From Begonia masoniana (Eukaryota; Streptophyta; Magnoliopsida; Cucurbitales; Begoniaceae): a stretch of 64,000 nucleotides of DNA. Location of the stretch: positions 30,355,574 to 30,419,573 of the forward strand of contig CM039512.1 of the NCBI GenBank assembly GCA_022432975.1, in the 5' to 3' direction. The notes beneath the pieces were generated by a model. It was not told the DNA's origin. It was given only the letters and a program-made list of their open reading frames with translations, and did not search any database. This document shows, piece after piece, positions 32,931 to 44,751 of the stretch (within the stretch, counting starts at the first letter, position 1; each line of letters begins with the position of its first letter). The position numbers and the translations under genes were made by a program.

Positions 32931-33872
32931 TGTAACGACCCTTACCCGTATCCTAATTTTACAGTATAAATTTTTCCTTTTTATAATCTAAGTACATTCT
33001 ATAACGTTAAGGCGGAAATTTAAATCATTCATAAAATTAAACCATTGAAAACCATTTTAGAGAAACATGAGAAAATGTTTATTTACCGCAATTAAACAAT
33101 TTATAAACCATTAAAAGCATTTAAGTCTTCGGCGGAGGGCAAAAAGGGACATTGTCCGGTGAAAATATAGGGGTGATCGATCGCCCAAAACTGGCAATCG
33201 ATCGCCCTTCAACAATCGCTTATTTCCCAGCGATCGCTCAGAACACGAGGGGCGATCGATCGCCAAGCACTCTGGAATTTTCCAGAGAGCTCGACCATCA
33301 ACTAGGCGATTGATCGCTTTCCTTAGGCGATAGATCGCCCTCCTTAGGCGATCAATCGCCAAGCACTCTGGAATCTGAATTCCAGAGGCTTGGCCACCCC
33401 TCCCTTCCTTTCTTTCTTTCCTTCTTCTTTCCTTTCACGCCCTGCCCTCCACATTTACACACACAACACATTCCTCTCCTTCCTCATTCCTTCATCACAC
33501 ACCTTTACATACATTTCATAAAAACACACTTCAACTTAACCTTACTCTTATCCTCACCCATTCCTAAATCAACAATTCCCCCAATAACCAACTCAAAACG
33601 TACTTAAATCTCATAAAACAAACCGCATGGATCCGTTTGAAAATTTAATATTTCCCCCTGTTTGAAAATATCAGAACATTACAAATACTTTCAATTCTTC
33701 TAAAAACACTATATATTATCTATCCAAATCCAAGCATCCTAAAATGTTTAAACTAAACAAATTCATATTTCATATCTATCAATTCCTCAAAATATTTACC
33801 TACGTCCTCCACGGGTCAAAATCACGCACCGACTGCCAGCGCACTCCCACAGGCCATCCTCCCTCAACGTGC

Positions 33873-33919
33873 TCATACTTCAGGCGGAGGGACGTCTTCC
33901 TCATCTGTCTCAAAATCAC
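33873..33919 (-). other. Predicted exon 3 coding tail of LTR peptide
   Basis: After CTATGGTGTAG the in-phase frame encodes DEEDVPPPEV and stops at TGA (plus-strand 33873-33875). The proline codons differ at third positions from those of other LTRs. Confidence 0.42.
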
Positions 33920-34454
33920 CTACACCATAGAATTAAACATGTGAGCTAGAGGCTCAGTAAATCTAAGTGAATGCACGTGAATGCTAATGCTATGCATGTA
34001 CAGTTCATAAATCATGCGTCCTACCTTTTCGCTATTCATTTCATTTACGTCACCGGGGCTTCTCTCTCGCTAGATAGGAGCGGCACATCCAGCGATTGGA
34101 TAGCCCCTCGTATCTAACCGGGGGGAAGACATGCTTCACCTGACAGCCATGTCTGAACCACCGCCACTGACGTGACCATCATTACATTCGTTACCTTTTC
34201 GTTTTGTAAAAACATGCATAGAAATTCCTCTTCATGCTCTTTTCGAAAACAATGATGCGTGAACAATTATTATGTCATGAATGAAATATAAACAAATAGA
34301 AACATATAAACCATAAACTTAACAATTAACAACCTAACTAAATCTAAAACTAACTACCCGTTCTAGTTACCCAACACAACAAACATCTCCAATTCCTCGA
34401 TCGACATAGTCTTATGGTGTAGGCCAATCGACCAAACAAATCACATAGACTTAC

Positions 34455-34499
34455 CTCGCGTCCGTTGAAATTCGAGCTCCGTCCACGAGCGTTGTTTAC
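34455..34499 (-). other. Predicted 45-nt internal exon, solo LTR
   Basis: On the minus strand it is flanked by TTGCCTTAG and GTAAGTCTA. It is open in the conserved phase with R-S-W-T-E-L-E. Confidence 0.5.
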
Positions 34500-35299
34500 C
34501 TAAGGCAATACACAACATTTGTCACTTAAAACAATTCTAAACTATCGAGTTTAGAAAATTACAAAATCCTAGCTAAAGAAAATCTCCTAAACTCTAAAAC
34601 ACCTCATTGAGGCATTTTATCGAGCAACTCGCACTCGTGAATTTCTAAACCTCCATTAATGAAGTTTTTCAAGCTCTAAACCAACCAAAACTCCAATATT
34701 AACCAATAAATTGATTATCTACGTCCAATAAACATCAATACGTTGATTAAAGGCATAACTACACTAAACCTATCAATTTCAAGCATCAATCCACATTTTC
34801 AACGAAAACCCTAACGAACCCTAATCCATTTAAATCCTAGAAATGAAAATCTAACACTCCCAAAAGCTTAAAGCCTTACCTAGGGAGCAAAGACGAAGGA
34901 GAAACGTGAAGGGTCAAGTAGCCGGAGAAGAAGAATCGTCGCCGGAAGAGAGGAATCGCCGTGAGAGGGAGAATGTCGCGTGAGAAGGGGGGAAAAACGC
35001 AGAGAGAGTCGCGTAGGTATGAGGAGAAAGAGAGTTTTTGTGATTTTTATTAAAATTTTGGTTTGCAAAATTACTTATTTGCCCCTCCTTTTAATTTCTA
35101 TTTGTTTCGTTAGTTATTTCGTTATTTAACTAACGATTCGTTTTCTCCAAATTTTCATATTTCACCATAAATTCAAATTTATTATTACGACTTCATTAAA
35201 ACTTTCCGTTTCCAAAACGGACTTAATTTGACGTATTTACAAAAATGCCGTTTATATTGGAATAAAACCAAATCTCGTAAATCCGGGTGTTACAGCACA

Positions 35300-35455
35300 G
35301 ATAGGTGTTTTCGATGTGGAGTGATGGGCCACTATGTCAAAGATTGCTCGAAATCGGGCAGAGATAGGAAAAAGGTTGCACCGATGATGATTGCCCTGAT
35401 CGAAGACGAGGACACGGCCCAACCATCAGTTGTTTCAGGTATTGACTTGTCTTAA
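35300..35455 (+). pseudogene. TR-GAG2 gag C-terminus with zinc knuckle
   Basis: It resumes after the solo LTR with CFRCGVMGHYVKDC, then KSGRDRKKVAPMM and an acidic end, stopping with TAA at 35453. It parallels the TR-GAG1 end (CFRCGGVDHFVKDC, PKPGRDQ). No protease follows. Confidence 0.85.
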
Positions 35456-38057
35456 TGGTTAATGGAATGAAAATATTAGAATAGATGCGTAGTTTAGAGT
35501 GAGGATTAATGGTAATATTGGTATGATAGATAGAAGTAGGCTTGAAAAAAAATGAGAGGTAAAAAAATATAATAGAAGGTGGGTAATAAGGGTTACTAAG
35601 CAAACCTCGATGAAAAGATAGTAGGCTAAATATAGAACGATATAGACCTTATAGAAAGAGAATTATGCGTTAATAGGATTAGCCTGGCTTAACCACAAGA
35701 ATTTGTGAACTTAGAATTCGGGTTACTATTAGAGAGGTGCAACTTATGGGATCTAAGATTTAAAGAGATAGAAACTGACCCTAGTTGACAAACCCTCGGA
35801 GTTTTAGAATATGACGCTTCAGAGAGAAATTTGAAGCTTAGATATAAGATTTATTGAGGAATACCCTAGATTGTCGAAGTATAATAGTACGTCTAAGTGA
35901 ATAGAGGACCTAGTAAGAACTCGTATAATTTAGATCCGCGTGAGGTTGAAAGTAATTAGACTAAAACAATATTCGAAGGAGAAGCAGCTTTTACTTAGGA
36001 ATTTTAGGAAATATGATTGATCAATACTGAGTTGTCGACAAAAAGATTTAAGTGCAGTTTAGGCGTATTCGTACTAGCCAATACCCGTGAAGAAAATAAA
36101 GGGATCAAATCGGAGTTGGAACGTAGATAAATTTCGAGGGCATTAATGGACGAGTAAAGCATAGACGTGTCGGGCCATTGGTACTACTCGATCAAGGAAT
36201 GTGGGACTAAAACATAAGAATTGGACTATTTAAAAAAGTCCAATTCTTAAGCTAATCAAAGAATGGTTTAACACCTTAAATTAAAAAGTCATGTTTAGGG
36301 GCTAAGTGTGACGTTTGCAACGTTAAGAGAAATGGTGAATCGACAAGAGTGAGTATCATTTGTGGAAAAGGTGAAAAAGTAAAAAATTGTAAATTCTTTT
36401 GGCTTAAAAAGTATAAGGGGTTTAGTTATGGGCCTATAGTTAATACAGTTCAAGTTAAAGATCACAGTCGGAGGCTTACCTATGGTCTAGAAGTAGGAAC
36501 ATCAGTGTTCGAGGAACTAGGAGGTTTAACTTTAATAAAAAGATGTTTTTGAATTCTTCTTTTGGAAAATAGAAGGGTAAGATTTGAAAATTTGAGGAGA
36601 GTTGGAATAAAGGCGTAAACTTATCTGCAACAAGTTTACAAACAATAAGATCATCTGATGAATTATTGCAAGAGAGTCAAGTAGAATATTAGAACCCGAC
36701 TAGGAGGAACGAAAGAGGCCAGACCAGTTAGTAACTTCAAAGAAATCCTTGTACGATATTAGTGATAAGTGCATGGGATTGTTAGATTAAATGAATGGTT
36801 AAGATTGGAAGTTGAGTTTAGTGTCGTGCGAATGGTGAAATTCGCAATTTGTAGAGTAAGGAGATCGGGGTTTTGCACAGAAACTATTTAAGTAAACTTG
36901 GAAGTGAAACTAAGTTAGAAAATTTCAGAAGTTCGACTCGTATTTTACAAGTCGAGACCAATGGATACATGAATGACTTAAGGTTAGAAGGAATAGTTTA
37001 GAGCAAATCCATGGCGAGACTTAGGGACTTGACTGTACTTGAAGTTAATAGAGATTTAAGTTATACAAATGACCATATTATAAATAGTATAAGAATTTCA
37101 ATTAGGACATAGCGAGGGAGCTCATTAATGTGACTTAGGATGAAATGTGATATTTATTGGATCTAATTTACAAGTGAGCATTGGTCTTAAGATGGTAGCA
37201 ACTTAAGCTTTCAGTTAAACCTATTGAGACCTTGAATGTATTTTTGGGGATATAGTTGGTGAAAAATAGCAATGGAAAAATTTAAGTTGTGTGACTCGCA
37301 TCGAGACATGGATCGAGATCGGTGAATTACCCAAGGGAGAATGTGACTTAAGATATCATTAATAAGATAGTTTATGAAATATAAAGAGTGAAATTTTAGT
37401 TGGGGAGCCCTCATAGGAGTAGTTATTAAAAACGGTGAGGTGCTCAAGGAAGTGTACAACTTGGATACTATTGATGAAGTAGTTATGAGGGATCATTTAT
37501 AAAGAAAACGTAGAAATTTGAGTTGGCAGACATCCTCACTACGGATAGAGCCGATGAATTTATGTAGAAGTTTGGGTTACAGCCCAGGGGTCGGTAGAAA
37601 TTGAGGACTCGAAATGAATTTCGATTGAGAAAGCGTGAACGTAAAGCCAAATTAATGAGTTAGAGAGTTTAACATTTGAATGAGTGAATATAGACCAAAG
37701 CATACGCAAGTCGTCAAATGTCAAATACACAGTTAGAGATCAATTGATTGGGGACTTGGGAAATTTGGTAAGACTTTATGCGTAAGTAAAGACGTGTTTA
37801 GGACAATTGGAAGTAAGGAATACAGTTATGAGGTTAATGTTGTACCAATTGGTTATAAGAGTTTTGTTTTAGAACCACAGAGATAGATCCTATGTATAGA
37901 TAGAATCGAAGTTTTTAAATAAGAAATAAAAATTTTGAGAGATAAAGGGAAGGAACTCGAAAAGTGCGGAATAAGGCCGCAAGACGTGGGGCGTTAACGT
38001 CGAGGAATATACGCTGAGCCAATTTTGAGGACAAAATTTCTATTAAGGAGGGTAGAA
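35456..38057 (+). other. TR-GAG2 internal region without recognisable pol, ending in polypurine tract
   Basis: A/T-rich, with no long frame and no pol motifs seen. It shares patches and order with the TR-GAG1 interior. It ends with TTTTGAGGACAAAATTTC and AAGGAGGGTAGAA (38046-38057) before the 3' LTR, as in autonomous Tekay elements. Confidence 0.7.
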
Positions 38058-38993
38058 TGTAACACTCGAGATTTTCGGGTTTCCGTTTACTAAGGGCATT
38101 TTTGTAAATAAAGAAATTTGAGCCATTTTGTGAACAAGAAGCTTTGTTGGAGCCCTAGTAATTAATAGAGATTTTTAAAGGAATAAAGAAGTTTCGAAAA
38201 ACACAATAGATAGTGTAATGCCCGAGTTCGGTTTTCCCGTTATTAGAGTTTTATTTGTAAAAATAGTAAATGAAACCCGTTTTACAAACGTAAAGTTTTA
38301 TTAGAGCCCTAGCGATAAATTGAAATATTTGGATGAATAAGAAAATTTGGGAGAAAACAAATAGATAGAAGAAATAACAAAATAGGTAAACGATTAAGAA
38401 AAAGGGCATAAAGGTAATTTAAGAAGTAAAATTATAAAAAATAAAAACTAAACCCCCCCCCCCCCCCTCATGCATTCTACGATTTCTCCAGGGAGAAATC
38501 TTCTTCCTCTCTGTGTTCTCCCATTTCTGCCGACGAACTCTCCACGCACGACGACGGTTCTCCTCCGATCAACGGCCGTGCTTTACGTTTTCTTCTCTAA
38601 TCATGATCATAGGTAAGATTCTAGTATTTCTCAGCTTTAGTTCTCGATTTCTAAAGTTTAAACAATTAGAATTTGTTTAAGGTTTTTGTTAAAAACGTGA
38701 ATTAAGGTTGGAAATCGATAGGTTTAGCGTGACTATGCCTCTAATCGACGTATTGGTGATTATTGAACGTAGTAAGCCGATTAATTGGTAAGTGTTAAGA
38801 TTTCGGAGGATTAGAGCTTGAGGAAACTTCATTAATGGAGAATTATGAATAACGAGTGCAAGGTGCTCGACTAAATGCTTCAAAGAGTTAAGTTAGGATT
38901 TTAGGAGATATCCTTTAGCTAGGGACTCCTTTATTCTTTAGAATTCGATTTCCTAGGCTCGATTTTAATGACGCTTGTTGTGAATTTCCATAG

Positions 38994-39038
38994 GTGAACA
39001 ATGCTCGTAGACGGAGCTTGAATTGCAACGAACGCGAG
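38994..39038 (+). other. Predicted 45-nt internal exon, TR-GAG2 3' LTR
   Basis: It is flanked by TTTCCATAG and GTAAGTCTG. The conserved tryptophan codon TGG has become TAG here, breaking the frame by one nonsense change while the splice sites stay intact. Confidence 0.5.
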
Positions 39039-39585
39039 GTAAGTCTGCGTGATTTGTTTGGCTGGTTTGTCCGGTTTGGCCTACACCATACGAAAATATG
39101 TGAAATTGAGGAATTGGAGATGTAGTGTGTTTCGGGTAATTAGATTGGGTAGTTAGGCTACCTTAAGCTATAGAACGTTTAGCGTTCGTTGTTTGTTTTA
39201 TGCTTGTTTTTATTATAGTATTATGCACGTCCATGCATTATGTTTTCTGAATAAGCATGCAAAATGAACTTTCAAGTATGTTTTTCATAAAAAGGATAAC
39301 GAAAAGGTATAAATGTATGTAATAACGGTCACGTCGGGGTGGTAGTTCAGACATGGCTGTCAGATGAAGCATGTTTTTTCCCCGGGTAGATACGAGGTGC
39401 TATCCAATCGTTGGATGTGCCACTTCTATCTACTGAGAGCGAAGCCCCGGTGACATCTTAAATGAAATAAATAGCGAAAATGTAGAATGACTGCATGATT
39501 TTAAGTATTGCATACGCATAGCATCCATCTGTATTTACGTAGGTTTACTGAGCCCTTTAGCTTATATTTTAATTCTATGGTGTAG

Positions 39586-39632
39586 GTGACTTTGTTACAG
39601 GTGAGAATGACGTTCCTCCACCCGATGTATAA
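39586..39632 (+). other. Predicted exon 3 coding tail of LTR peptide
   Basis: After CTATGGTGTAG the frame encodes TGENDVPPPDV and stops at TAA 39630-39632. Proline codons are CCT CCA CCC. Confidence 0.42.
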
Positions 39633-40139
39633 GTAGGTTGAAGGAGAATGCCCGTGGGAGCGTGCTAGGCAGTCGATGCAAAATTTTGACCCGTGGAAAA
39701 TGGACGTGTAGGTATTTTGATGAGATAGGTTAATTGATTTAGAATGTGCATAGAAAGTGTCTTTTGATTATTAGTTGGAGATTATGATGAAAGGGGTTTG
39801 CATATTTTTGTGTACGAATGTTTAGGGTGTCTAAGCGACGATTTCTATTTCGGAGTTCACTGGAACTGCTTGGTGATTTTCTTTTAAACTAGTAGGGATT
39901 TTGTTTAGTTTTCAGACGGATCCACGCAGTTCATTTTTATGAAAATGTTCTTTGTTTTAAATAGGTTTTTAGTCAGTTTTAGGGTGATTGGCGGAGTGAG
40001 AATCGTATGGGGGTTGAAGTGTTTGTTATGAATTGTGTTAGAGGTAAATTGATCAAGGGATGAAGGTATGGATAGAAGTGGTGAAGTGTGTGTGAGTGAG
40101 GTGTGCAGGGAGTCGATGGAAAGAAGGAAGAGGGAAAGA

Positions 40140-40415
40140 GGCAAACTCTCTGGAAATTTGGATTCCAGAGAGGTTGCCGATCGATCGCGAAGGGGGGCGA
40201 TCGATCGGCAATATGTAAGGCGCCTCTCTGGTTAATTCCAGAGAGGTAGCCGACCGATCGCCTAAACAGGGGCGATCGATCGGCTGGTGATCGATCGCAG
40301 GGGCGATCGATCGCCTGATAAGTGGGGCGATCGATCGCCCCCAATGTTTTTACCATTCCCGATCGATCGATTGAAATGGCCGATCGATCGGCTGAAATGG
40401 CCGATCGATCAGCCA
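40140..40415 (+). repeat. CGATCGATCG palindrome island of TR-GAG2 LTR
   Basis: About nine CGATCGATCG-type palindromes are interleaved with two CTCTCTGG...CCAGAGAG hairpins, just before TTTCTGCCCCTGTG. Confidence 0.85.
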
Positions 40416-40646
40416 TATACTTTTCGGACGGAATGCCCTTTCTGCCCCTGTGCTCTGCTGCTTTTAACTTTTAATTTTTATAAACGGTTTTCCTAAGTTT
40501 TCTTTAAATTATTTTAAATGATTTTCAATTCTCCGAATGATTTCAATGATTTAAGTTCCGATCTGACGTTATAAGGATTAAAGATTTAAATTAAAAAAAA
40601 AAGATATTTTACGGGTATTTTAGAAGTAGGACGTAGGGTCGCTACA

Positions 40647-41167
40647 ATCCTAACTGAGCATCAAAACTAAAAAAAAAATGTCGAAAAGATGTGCAAGATG
40701 AAAGATTATTTGGACAGGTATATGAAAGAAGGTTCCCTCAAAAGGAAGTAGACAACAAAGCTGTACAGCAAGTCCAAGAATCTGAATTAGACAATGTTCT
40801 TGTAACAAGCGTATCTCCTGATTATGATCTCCTTATTGCCGTCATAAAAGAAAAAAGGCCATGTGCTAAATGTCCAATTTTGTTTCAAATGATAATTGTC
40901 TCCTTTATTCTCGACTATTACTACTAATTTATCAGAATTTGAGATTTCTAGAAGTACAAGATGCTTTAAAACATCCTGAATGGGCAAAGGATGTACTCGA
41001 AGAAATTAGTGCTCTTGAAAAGAATCAAATGTGGCGTTTTGAAAAAATACCAAAAGGCAAAACAATTGTAGGTTTCAAATGAGTTTCACTCCAAAATTCA
41101 GAGCAGAAGGAAATCTAGAAAGATACAAAATGAGACTTCTGGCCAAAGAATTTACACAAACATACAG
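40647..41167 (+). pseudogene. Ty1/Copia reverse-transcriptase relic, first part
   Basis: From about 40955 the translation matches the start of Copia RVT_2: ALKHPEW, then EEISALEKNQMWRFEKIPKGKTIVG, followed by stops where KWVF is expected and degraded ERYKARLVAKGFTQTY. The part before 40950 is A-rich and only loosely recognisable. It is cut by the solo LTR at 41168. Confidence 0.75.
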
Positions 41168-42241
41168 TGTAACACCCGAAAAATTCCTATAACGTGTGGA
41201 TCATTAGATTTAGAGGAGTGAGGGTAGGTTAATGTTACGTGAGGAAGGGTAGGAGAAATTTAAAGAGAAGAAAGGATGTTTGACAATTCAAATCAAAAAG
41301 GGTTGAAAAGTCAAACAACAAACTAACTAATAGGATGTTAGTTAATTAGGTGAAATGAAATTGGTTAAAATTGAATGGAAAATAGGGAATTAAAGGCTTC
41401 ATGTCACGTTGGATTAAAGGAGCAAAATGAAAGAGTTGAAAATTCAAAGAGAAATTGTTTGAAAAGTCAAAAGCATATTTCAACCAATAAAAAGTGTTAT
41501 TGAAAATTCAAAGGGAGATTTAAATAAAATAATTGAATGGAAAAGGTGGGAGAGAAAGTGGCAGCCACGTTGGAAGATTTGAAGAGGTCACAAGTAGGGT
41601 TTACACAAACCCTACAAAAACTCATCAAAACTCCCATAAACACTTAAAATCAACCCCTTAAGGTATAAAACTAAAAACCCCACTAAACTCACCTCAAAAT
41701 CCCTTGAAAACTCTTGTTGAAATGAAGATTTGGAGGGCGTCAATGGCGCTGCAAGGAATCGTGAAAAGCTAGGGGAAGAAGAAAGGTTCTTAATGTTTTT
41801 CACCTTCACTTTCTTTTAATTTCCCAAATTGATGATTTGGTTGTTGAATGAATTGGGTTAGGTGGTTTATGGAGTTAGATTAAGAATTTGAAATGAGTTT
41901 GGGAAAAATCGGTTTTTTTTGCACAATATGTGGCCGATTCTGTTTGCTGGATTTCGGATTGGCCAAGTTGTTTATTTGGTTAATTTGAGTATTTGAATGG
42001 ATAGTAGACGTGTAGAGGTTTTCGAATTGGGGTGGCACGTCGAAATCTGTTGAAAAACAAGAAAGTTATGACAATTTGAAGTTTGACGGTCAATTTTGGG
42101 TAAAAATCGGGTTTAAGTGTTTAAGTGTGAGATTGTTTGAGTGTTGGTTAGTTTAGGTTAAAAAGTGAGGGTTAGTTTAAGTTAGTTGAATTTTTAAGAA
42201 TCCTTTAGTTTGTTACTAAGTAAATTTTCCTTATTGGTTAG

Positions 42242-42298
42242 GTAATTGAGCGTGTCGTTCAATGAGACGAAGTGACGAAACATCTTTGGAGCAACCAA
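42242..42298 (+). other. Predicted internal exon of G-family LTR (57 nt)
   Basis: It is flanked by TTGGTTAG and GTAAGTAGTG. At 57 nt it is 12 nt longer than in other families, and the conserved phase has stops. It is the exception to the 45-nt rule. Confidence 0.4.
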
Positions 42299-42615
42299 GT
42301 AAGTAGTGGGTTGTAATTGTTTTGCCTTCGGGCCTACACCATGGAACGGTAGGAAACTTGTTGTGTTATTGCTTTGTCTTGTTTTGGGATTGTGTTATTG
42401 CTTTGTATTGTTTTGGTTGTGTGGTTGCCTTGTATTGTTTTAGTAATGTGGTTGCTTTGTATTGTTTTGGTTGAGTGGTTGTGTTGTATTGTTTTGGTGG
42501 TGTGGTTGCTTTGTCTTGTATTTTGTTTGACGATTTCTTTATCTTGTATTGGTTTGTGTGGCGGTGAGTGAAAATGTAAAAAGAGGTTGTGTTAGCTTGA
42601 AAGGTAAGGGGAATA

Positions 42616-43010
42616 GAGTAGTGCCCTTTTTGGGAGCGAGACTCGGAGGGTTAGGGCCATTTTGGGAGCGAGACTCGGATGGTCACACATCTTGGGAGCG
42701 AGACTCAAATGTGTATTAGGTGAGTGGGTAGTGCCCTTTTGGGAGCGAGACTCAGAGGGTTAGGGTCATCTTGGGAGCGAGACTCAGATGGAGACGCATC
42801 TTGGGAGCGAGACTCAGATGTGATTGAGTAGTGCCATCTTGGGAGCGAGACTCAGATGTGATTGAGTAGTGCCTTTTTGGGAGCGAGACTCAGAGGGTTA
42901 GGGCCATCTTGGGAGCGAGACTCGGATGGATACGCATCTTGGGAGCGAGACTCAGATGTGTAATAGGTGATTGGGTTAGGGTAATCTTGGGAGCTAGACT
43001 CGGATGTATG
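42616..43010 (+). repeat. Irregular short tandem repeat, core TTGGGAGCGAGACTC
   Basis: About a dozen copies of (C/T)TTGGGAGCGAGACTCNGA are separated by variable spacers (GGGTTAGGGCCAT, GTGATTGAGTAGTGCC). The array lies in predicted intron 2. Confidence 0.95.
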
Positions 43011-43776
43011 TTAGGGTTGGGGAAAATCGTGTGGGTGTCTGTTTATATTTGTTATCCACTACTTGCTAAGCGTAAGCTTACGTGTGTGTGCGTGTTCTAT
43101 GGCGTAGGTAGCAACGCAGATACAGGTGAGGTGGAGGAGATGACCGAGGACTAGGCAGCAGTCGGGGGAGTTGGGGGTGCACCGGTGCAGGCTATTGTCG
43201 GGGCGTCTGGACCACTGTCTTTCTTCAGGTAATTTGTGGGAATTGAGGTGGATTGGTGTAGATAGTTGTGTAAATATTTCGTAATGTTTTGGTTTTGAAA
43301 TAACGTCGGGTTTACTTTCTCTATTTTTTTCATTAGTCATTTTAAGTCGGTTTTACTAGATTTTTACGGGACACGGAGTTAAGGGTGTCGGGAGTGTGTG
43401 GTTAAAATTTTAGAATTTTCTGAGGTGTTTAGCTTAGAAAAAGTGGAGGAAAAGCGGTGAAGGTCGGGTTGGGCGCAATCGGGGAGGTGATCTGGCCAGC
43501 CTCTCTTTTACTGTAGCACCAGAGAGGGTGGCGATCGATCGCCACTGGAAAAAAAAAATAAAAATTTTAGTTTTTTAAAATTTTCCTATTTCGAACTTGT
43601 TTTACCCCAACATTTCCCGGCATATTTTAAACGTATTTTGGGGCCGCTTCCCAACAAATATCAAGGGTTCGTAAAACCCAAAATCGAGTCGAAAAGTTTA
43701 CGAAAAATTATTTTTTAAACGCCGTTTTAAACGCGGGGTTGGATAGAAAAGTAGCGAACCGAGCCGGGGCGTTACA

Positions 43777-43926
43777 TACAGTATTGACTACTCAAAGACT
43801 TTTTCTCTAGAAGCCAAGCTTAATACAATTCGGCTTCTATTATTTGTAGCAGTAAATCTAGGTTGGTCGATTCAACAATTAGATATTTAATTTCTCAACT
43901 GTGACCTAAATGAAGAATAGTAATGG
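43777..43926 (+). pseudogene. Ty1/Copia reverse-transcriptase relic, second part
   Basis: It encodes YSIDYSKTFSLEAKLNTIRL, then VNLGWSIQQLDI and a stop, FLNCDLNEE. This is the RVT_2 segment normally reading DYxETFSPVAK...QLDVKNAFLNGDL. It continues directly from 41167 and is cut by Cassandra at 43927. Confidence 0.88.
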
Positions 43927-44132
43927 TGTGATGACCCGGATGTGTATGTATGTGCATGATGGCTGCATGAACTGGAACTCGGATGACGATACGTCCGCGC
44001 AGGCGAACCGGAAGGTGACTGGTCATAAAGAGGGGTTCGTCACAATCCCACATCGCTTGAGGAAGTATATGGAAATGAAACATATGTAAAGAGACCCTCC
44101 CAAGATAGTAAGACGCGTTTTGGAGCACAATT

Positions 44133-44220
44133 GACAACGGATCCCATAAGAACTCTGAAGTTAAAAGTGCTTCAGCGAGAGTAGTACCAGGTTGGGTGAC
44201 CGACTGAGAAGTCGTCGCCA
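44133..44220 (+). other. 5S rRNA-derived domain, Cassandra 5' LTR
   Basis: CGGATCCCATAAGAACTC, GCGAGAGTAGTACCAGG and TTGGGTGACC mark the 5S body. AAGTTAAGCG has become AAGTTAAAAG, so the internal promoter is damaged. Confidence 0.85.
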
Positions 44221-44580
44221 AACAAAGCCGTGAGGGGAGGATATTGGGCTACGGTCCAATCCTCAGAGCGGACAATATCTTACTAGGAAAAGGGGTCGTT
44301 ATAAATGGTATCAGAGCCTGTACCTAACCGAAAATGTGGCCAACGAGGACGTTGGGTCCCCGAGGGGGGGTGATTGTGATGACCCAGATGTGTAAGTATG
44401 TGTACAATGGCTGCACGAACCGGAACCCGGATGGCGGTACATCCGCGCGGACGAACCGGAAGGTGACGGGTCGTAAAGAGGGGATCGTCACAATCCCACA
44501 TCACTTGGGGAAGTATTTAGAAATGAAACATATGTAAAGAGACCCTCCCAAGATAGTAAGACGCGTTTTGGAGCACAATT

Positions 44581-44667
44581 GACAACGGATCCCATAAGAA
44601 CTCCGAAGTTAAAAGTGCTTCGGCGAGAGTGGTACCAGGTTGGGTGACCGACTGAGAAGTCCTCGCC
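44581..44667 (+). other. 5S rRNA-derived domain, Cassandra 3' LTR
   Basis: It has the same 5S segment with a few differences from the 5' LTR copy (TTCGGCGAGAGTGGTACC). Confidence 0.85.
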
Positions 44668-44751
44668 AAACAAAGCTGTGAGAGGAGGATATTGGGCTAC
44701 TGCCCAATCCCCAGAGTGGACAATATCTTACTGAGAAAATGGGTCATTATA

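Larger units (their letters stand above)
32931..35294 (-). repeat. Solo LTR inserted in TR-GAG2 gag, target duplication GCACA
   Basis: On the plus strand it runs TGTAACGACCC to CGGGTGTTACA, with GCACA at 32926-32930 and 35295-35299. On the minus strand it carries the first donor near 34882, the 45-nt exon, the acceptor, the GGATCC.TGCGGTT-like motif (about 33620) and a CGATCGATCG island (33165-33390). Confidence 0.94.
32423..40646 (+). mobile_element. TR-GAG2: second gag-only Gypsy-related element (5' LTR truncated)
   Basis: A 30-nt remnant of the 5' LTR (32423-32452, ends GGGTCGCTACA) precedes a primer site, gag remnants, about 2.6 kb of non-coding interior, a polypurine tract and a full 3' LTR (38058-40646) with the same end. 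Gag and interior are related to TR-GAG1. A solo LTR (32931-35294) interrupts gag. The 5' LTR was invaded by a G-family LTR and mostly deleted. Confidence 0.85.
38058..40646 (+). repeat. TR-GAG2 3' LTR
   Basis: It runs TGTAACACTCGAG to GGGTCGCTACA. It carries ATTATAAAAAATAAA (TATA-like, about 38431), a poly(C) run near 38453, first donor at 38613, 45-nt exon, acceptor at 39584-39585, CGGATCCACGCAGTTC (39917-39932), and a dense CGATCGATCG island (40140-40415). Confidence 0.9.
41168..43776 (+). repeat. Solo G-family LTR in Copia relic, target duplication TACAG
   Basis: It runs TGTAACACCCGAAAA to CGGGGCGTTACA with TACAG at 41163-41167 and 43777-43781. It shares the plan of the other long LTRs, with a longer predicted exon (42242-42298), acceptor ATGGCGTAG at 43106-43107, and one CGATCGATCG near 43532. 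It carries the short-repeat array at 42616-43010. Confidence 0.94.
43927..44751 (+). mobile_element. Complete Cassandra TRIM element, target duplication AATGG
   Basis: It has two 377-bp LTRs (43927-44303 and 44375-44751) and a 71-bp interior with primer site TGGTATCAGAGCC (44306-44318) and a G-rich polypurine tract (about 44362-44370). AATGG flanks it at 43922-43926 and 44752-44756. LTR ends have drifted from GTTACA to TTATA. It encodes no protein and depends on proteins of another element. Confidence 0.95.

Noticed and set aside
36349..36552. A 67-codon frame in the TR-GAG2 interior as a captured gene
   Set aside because: No similarity to any family I recognise, no conservation of the frame seen in TR-GAG1, and its length is expected by chance in A/T-rich DNA.
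42374..42571. A hydrophobic 65-codon frame (repeated CIVLV...W)
   Set aside because: It comes from a degenerate TTGTATTGTTTTGG repeat in the LTR, and the membrane-like appearance is compositional.
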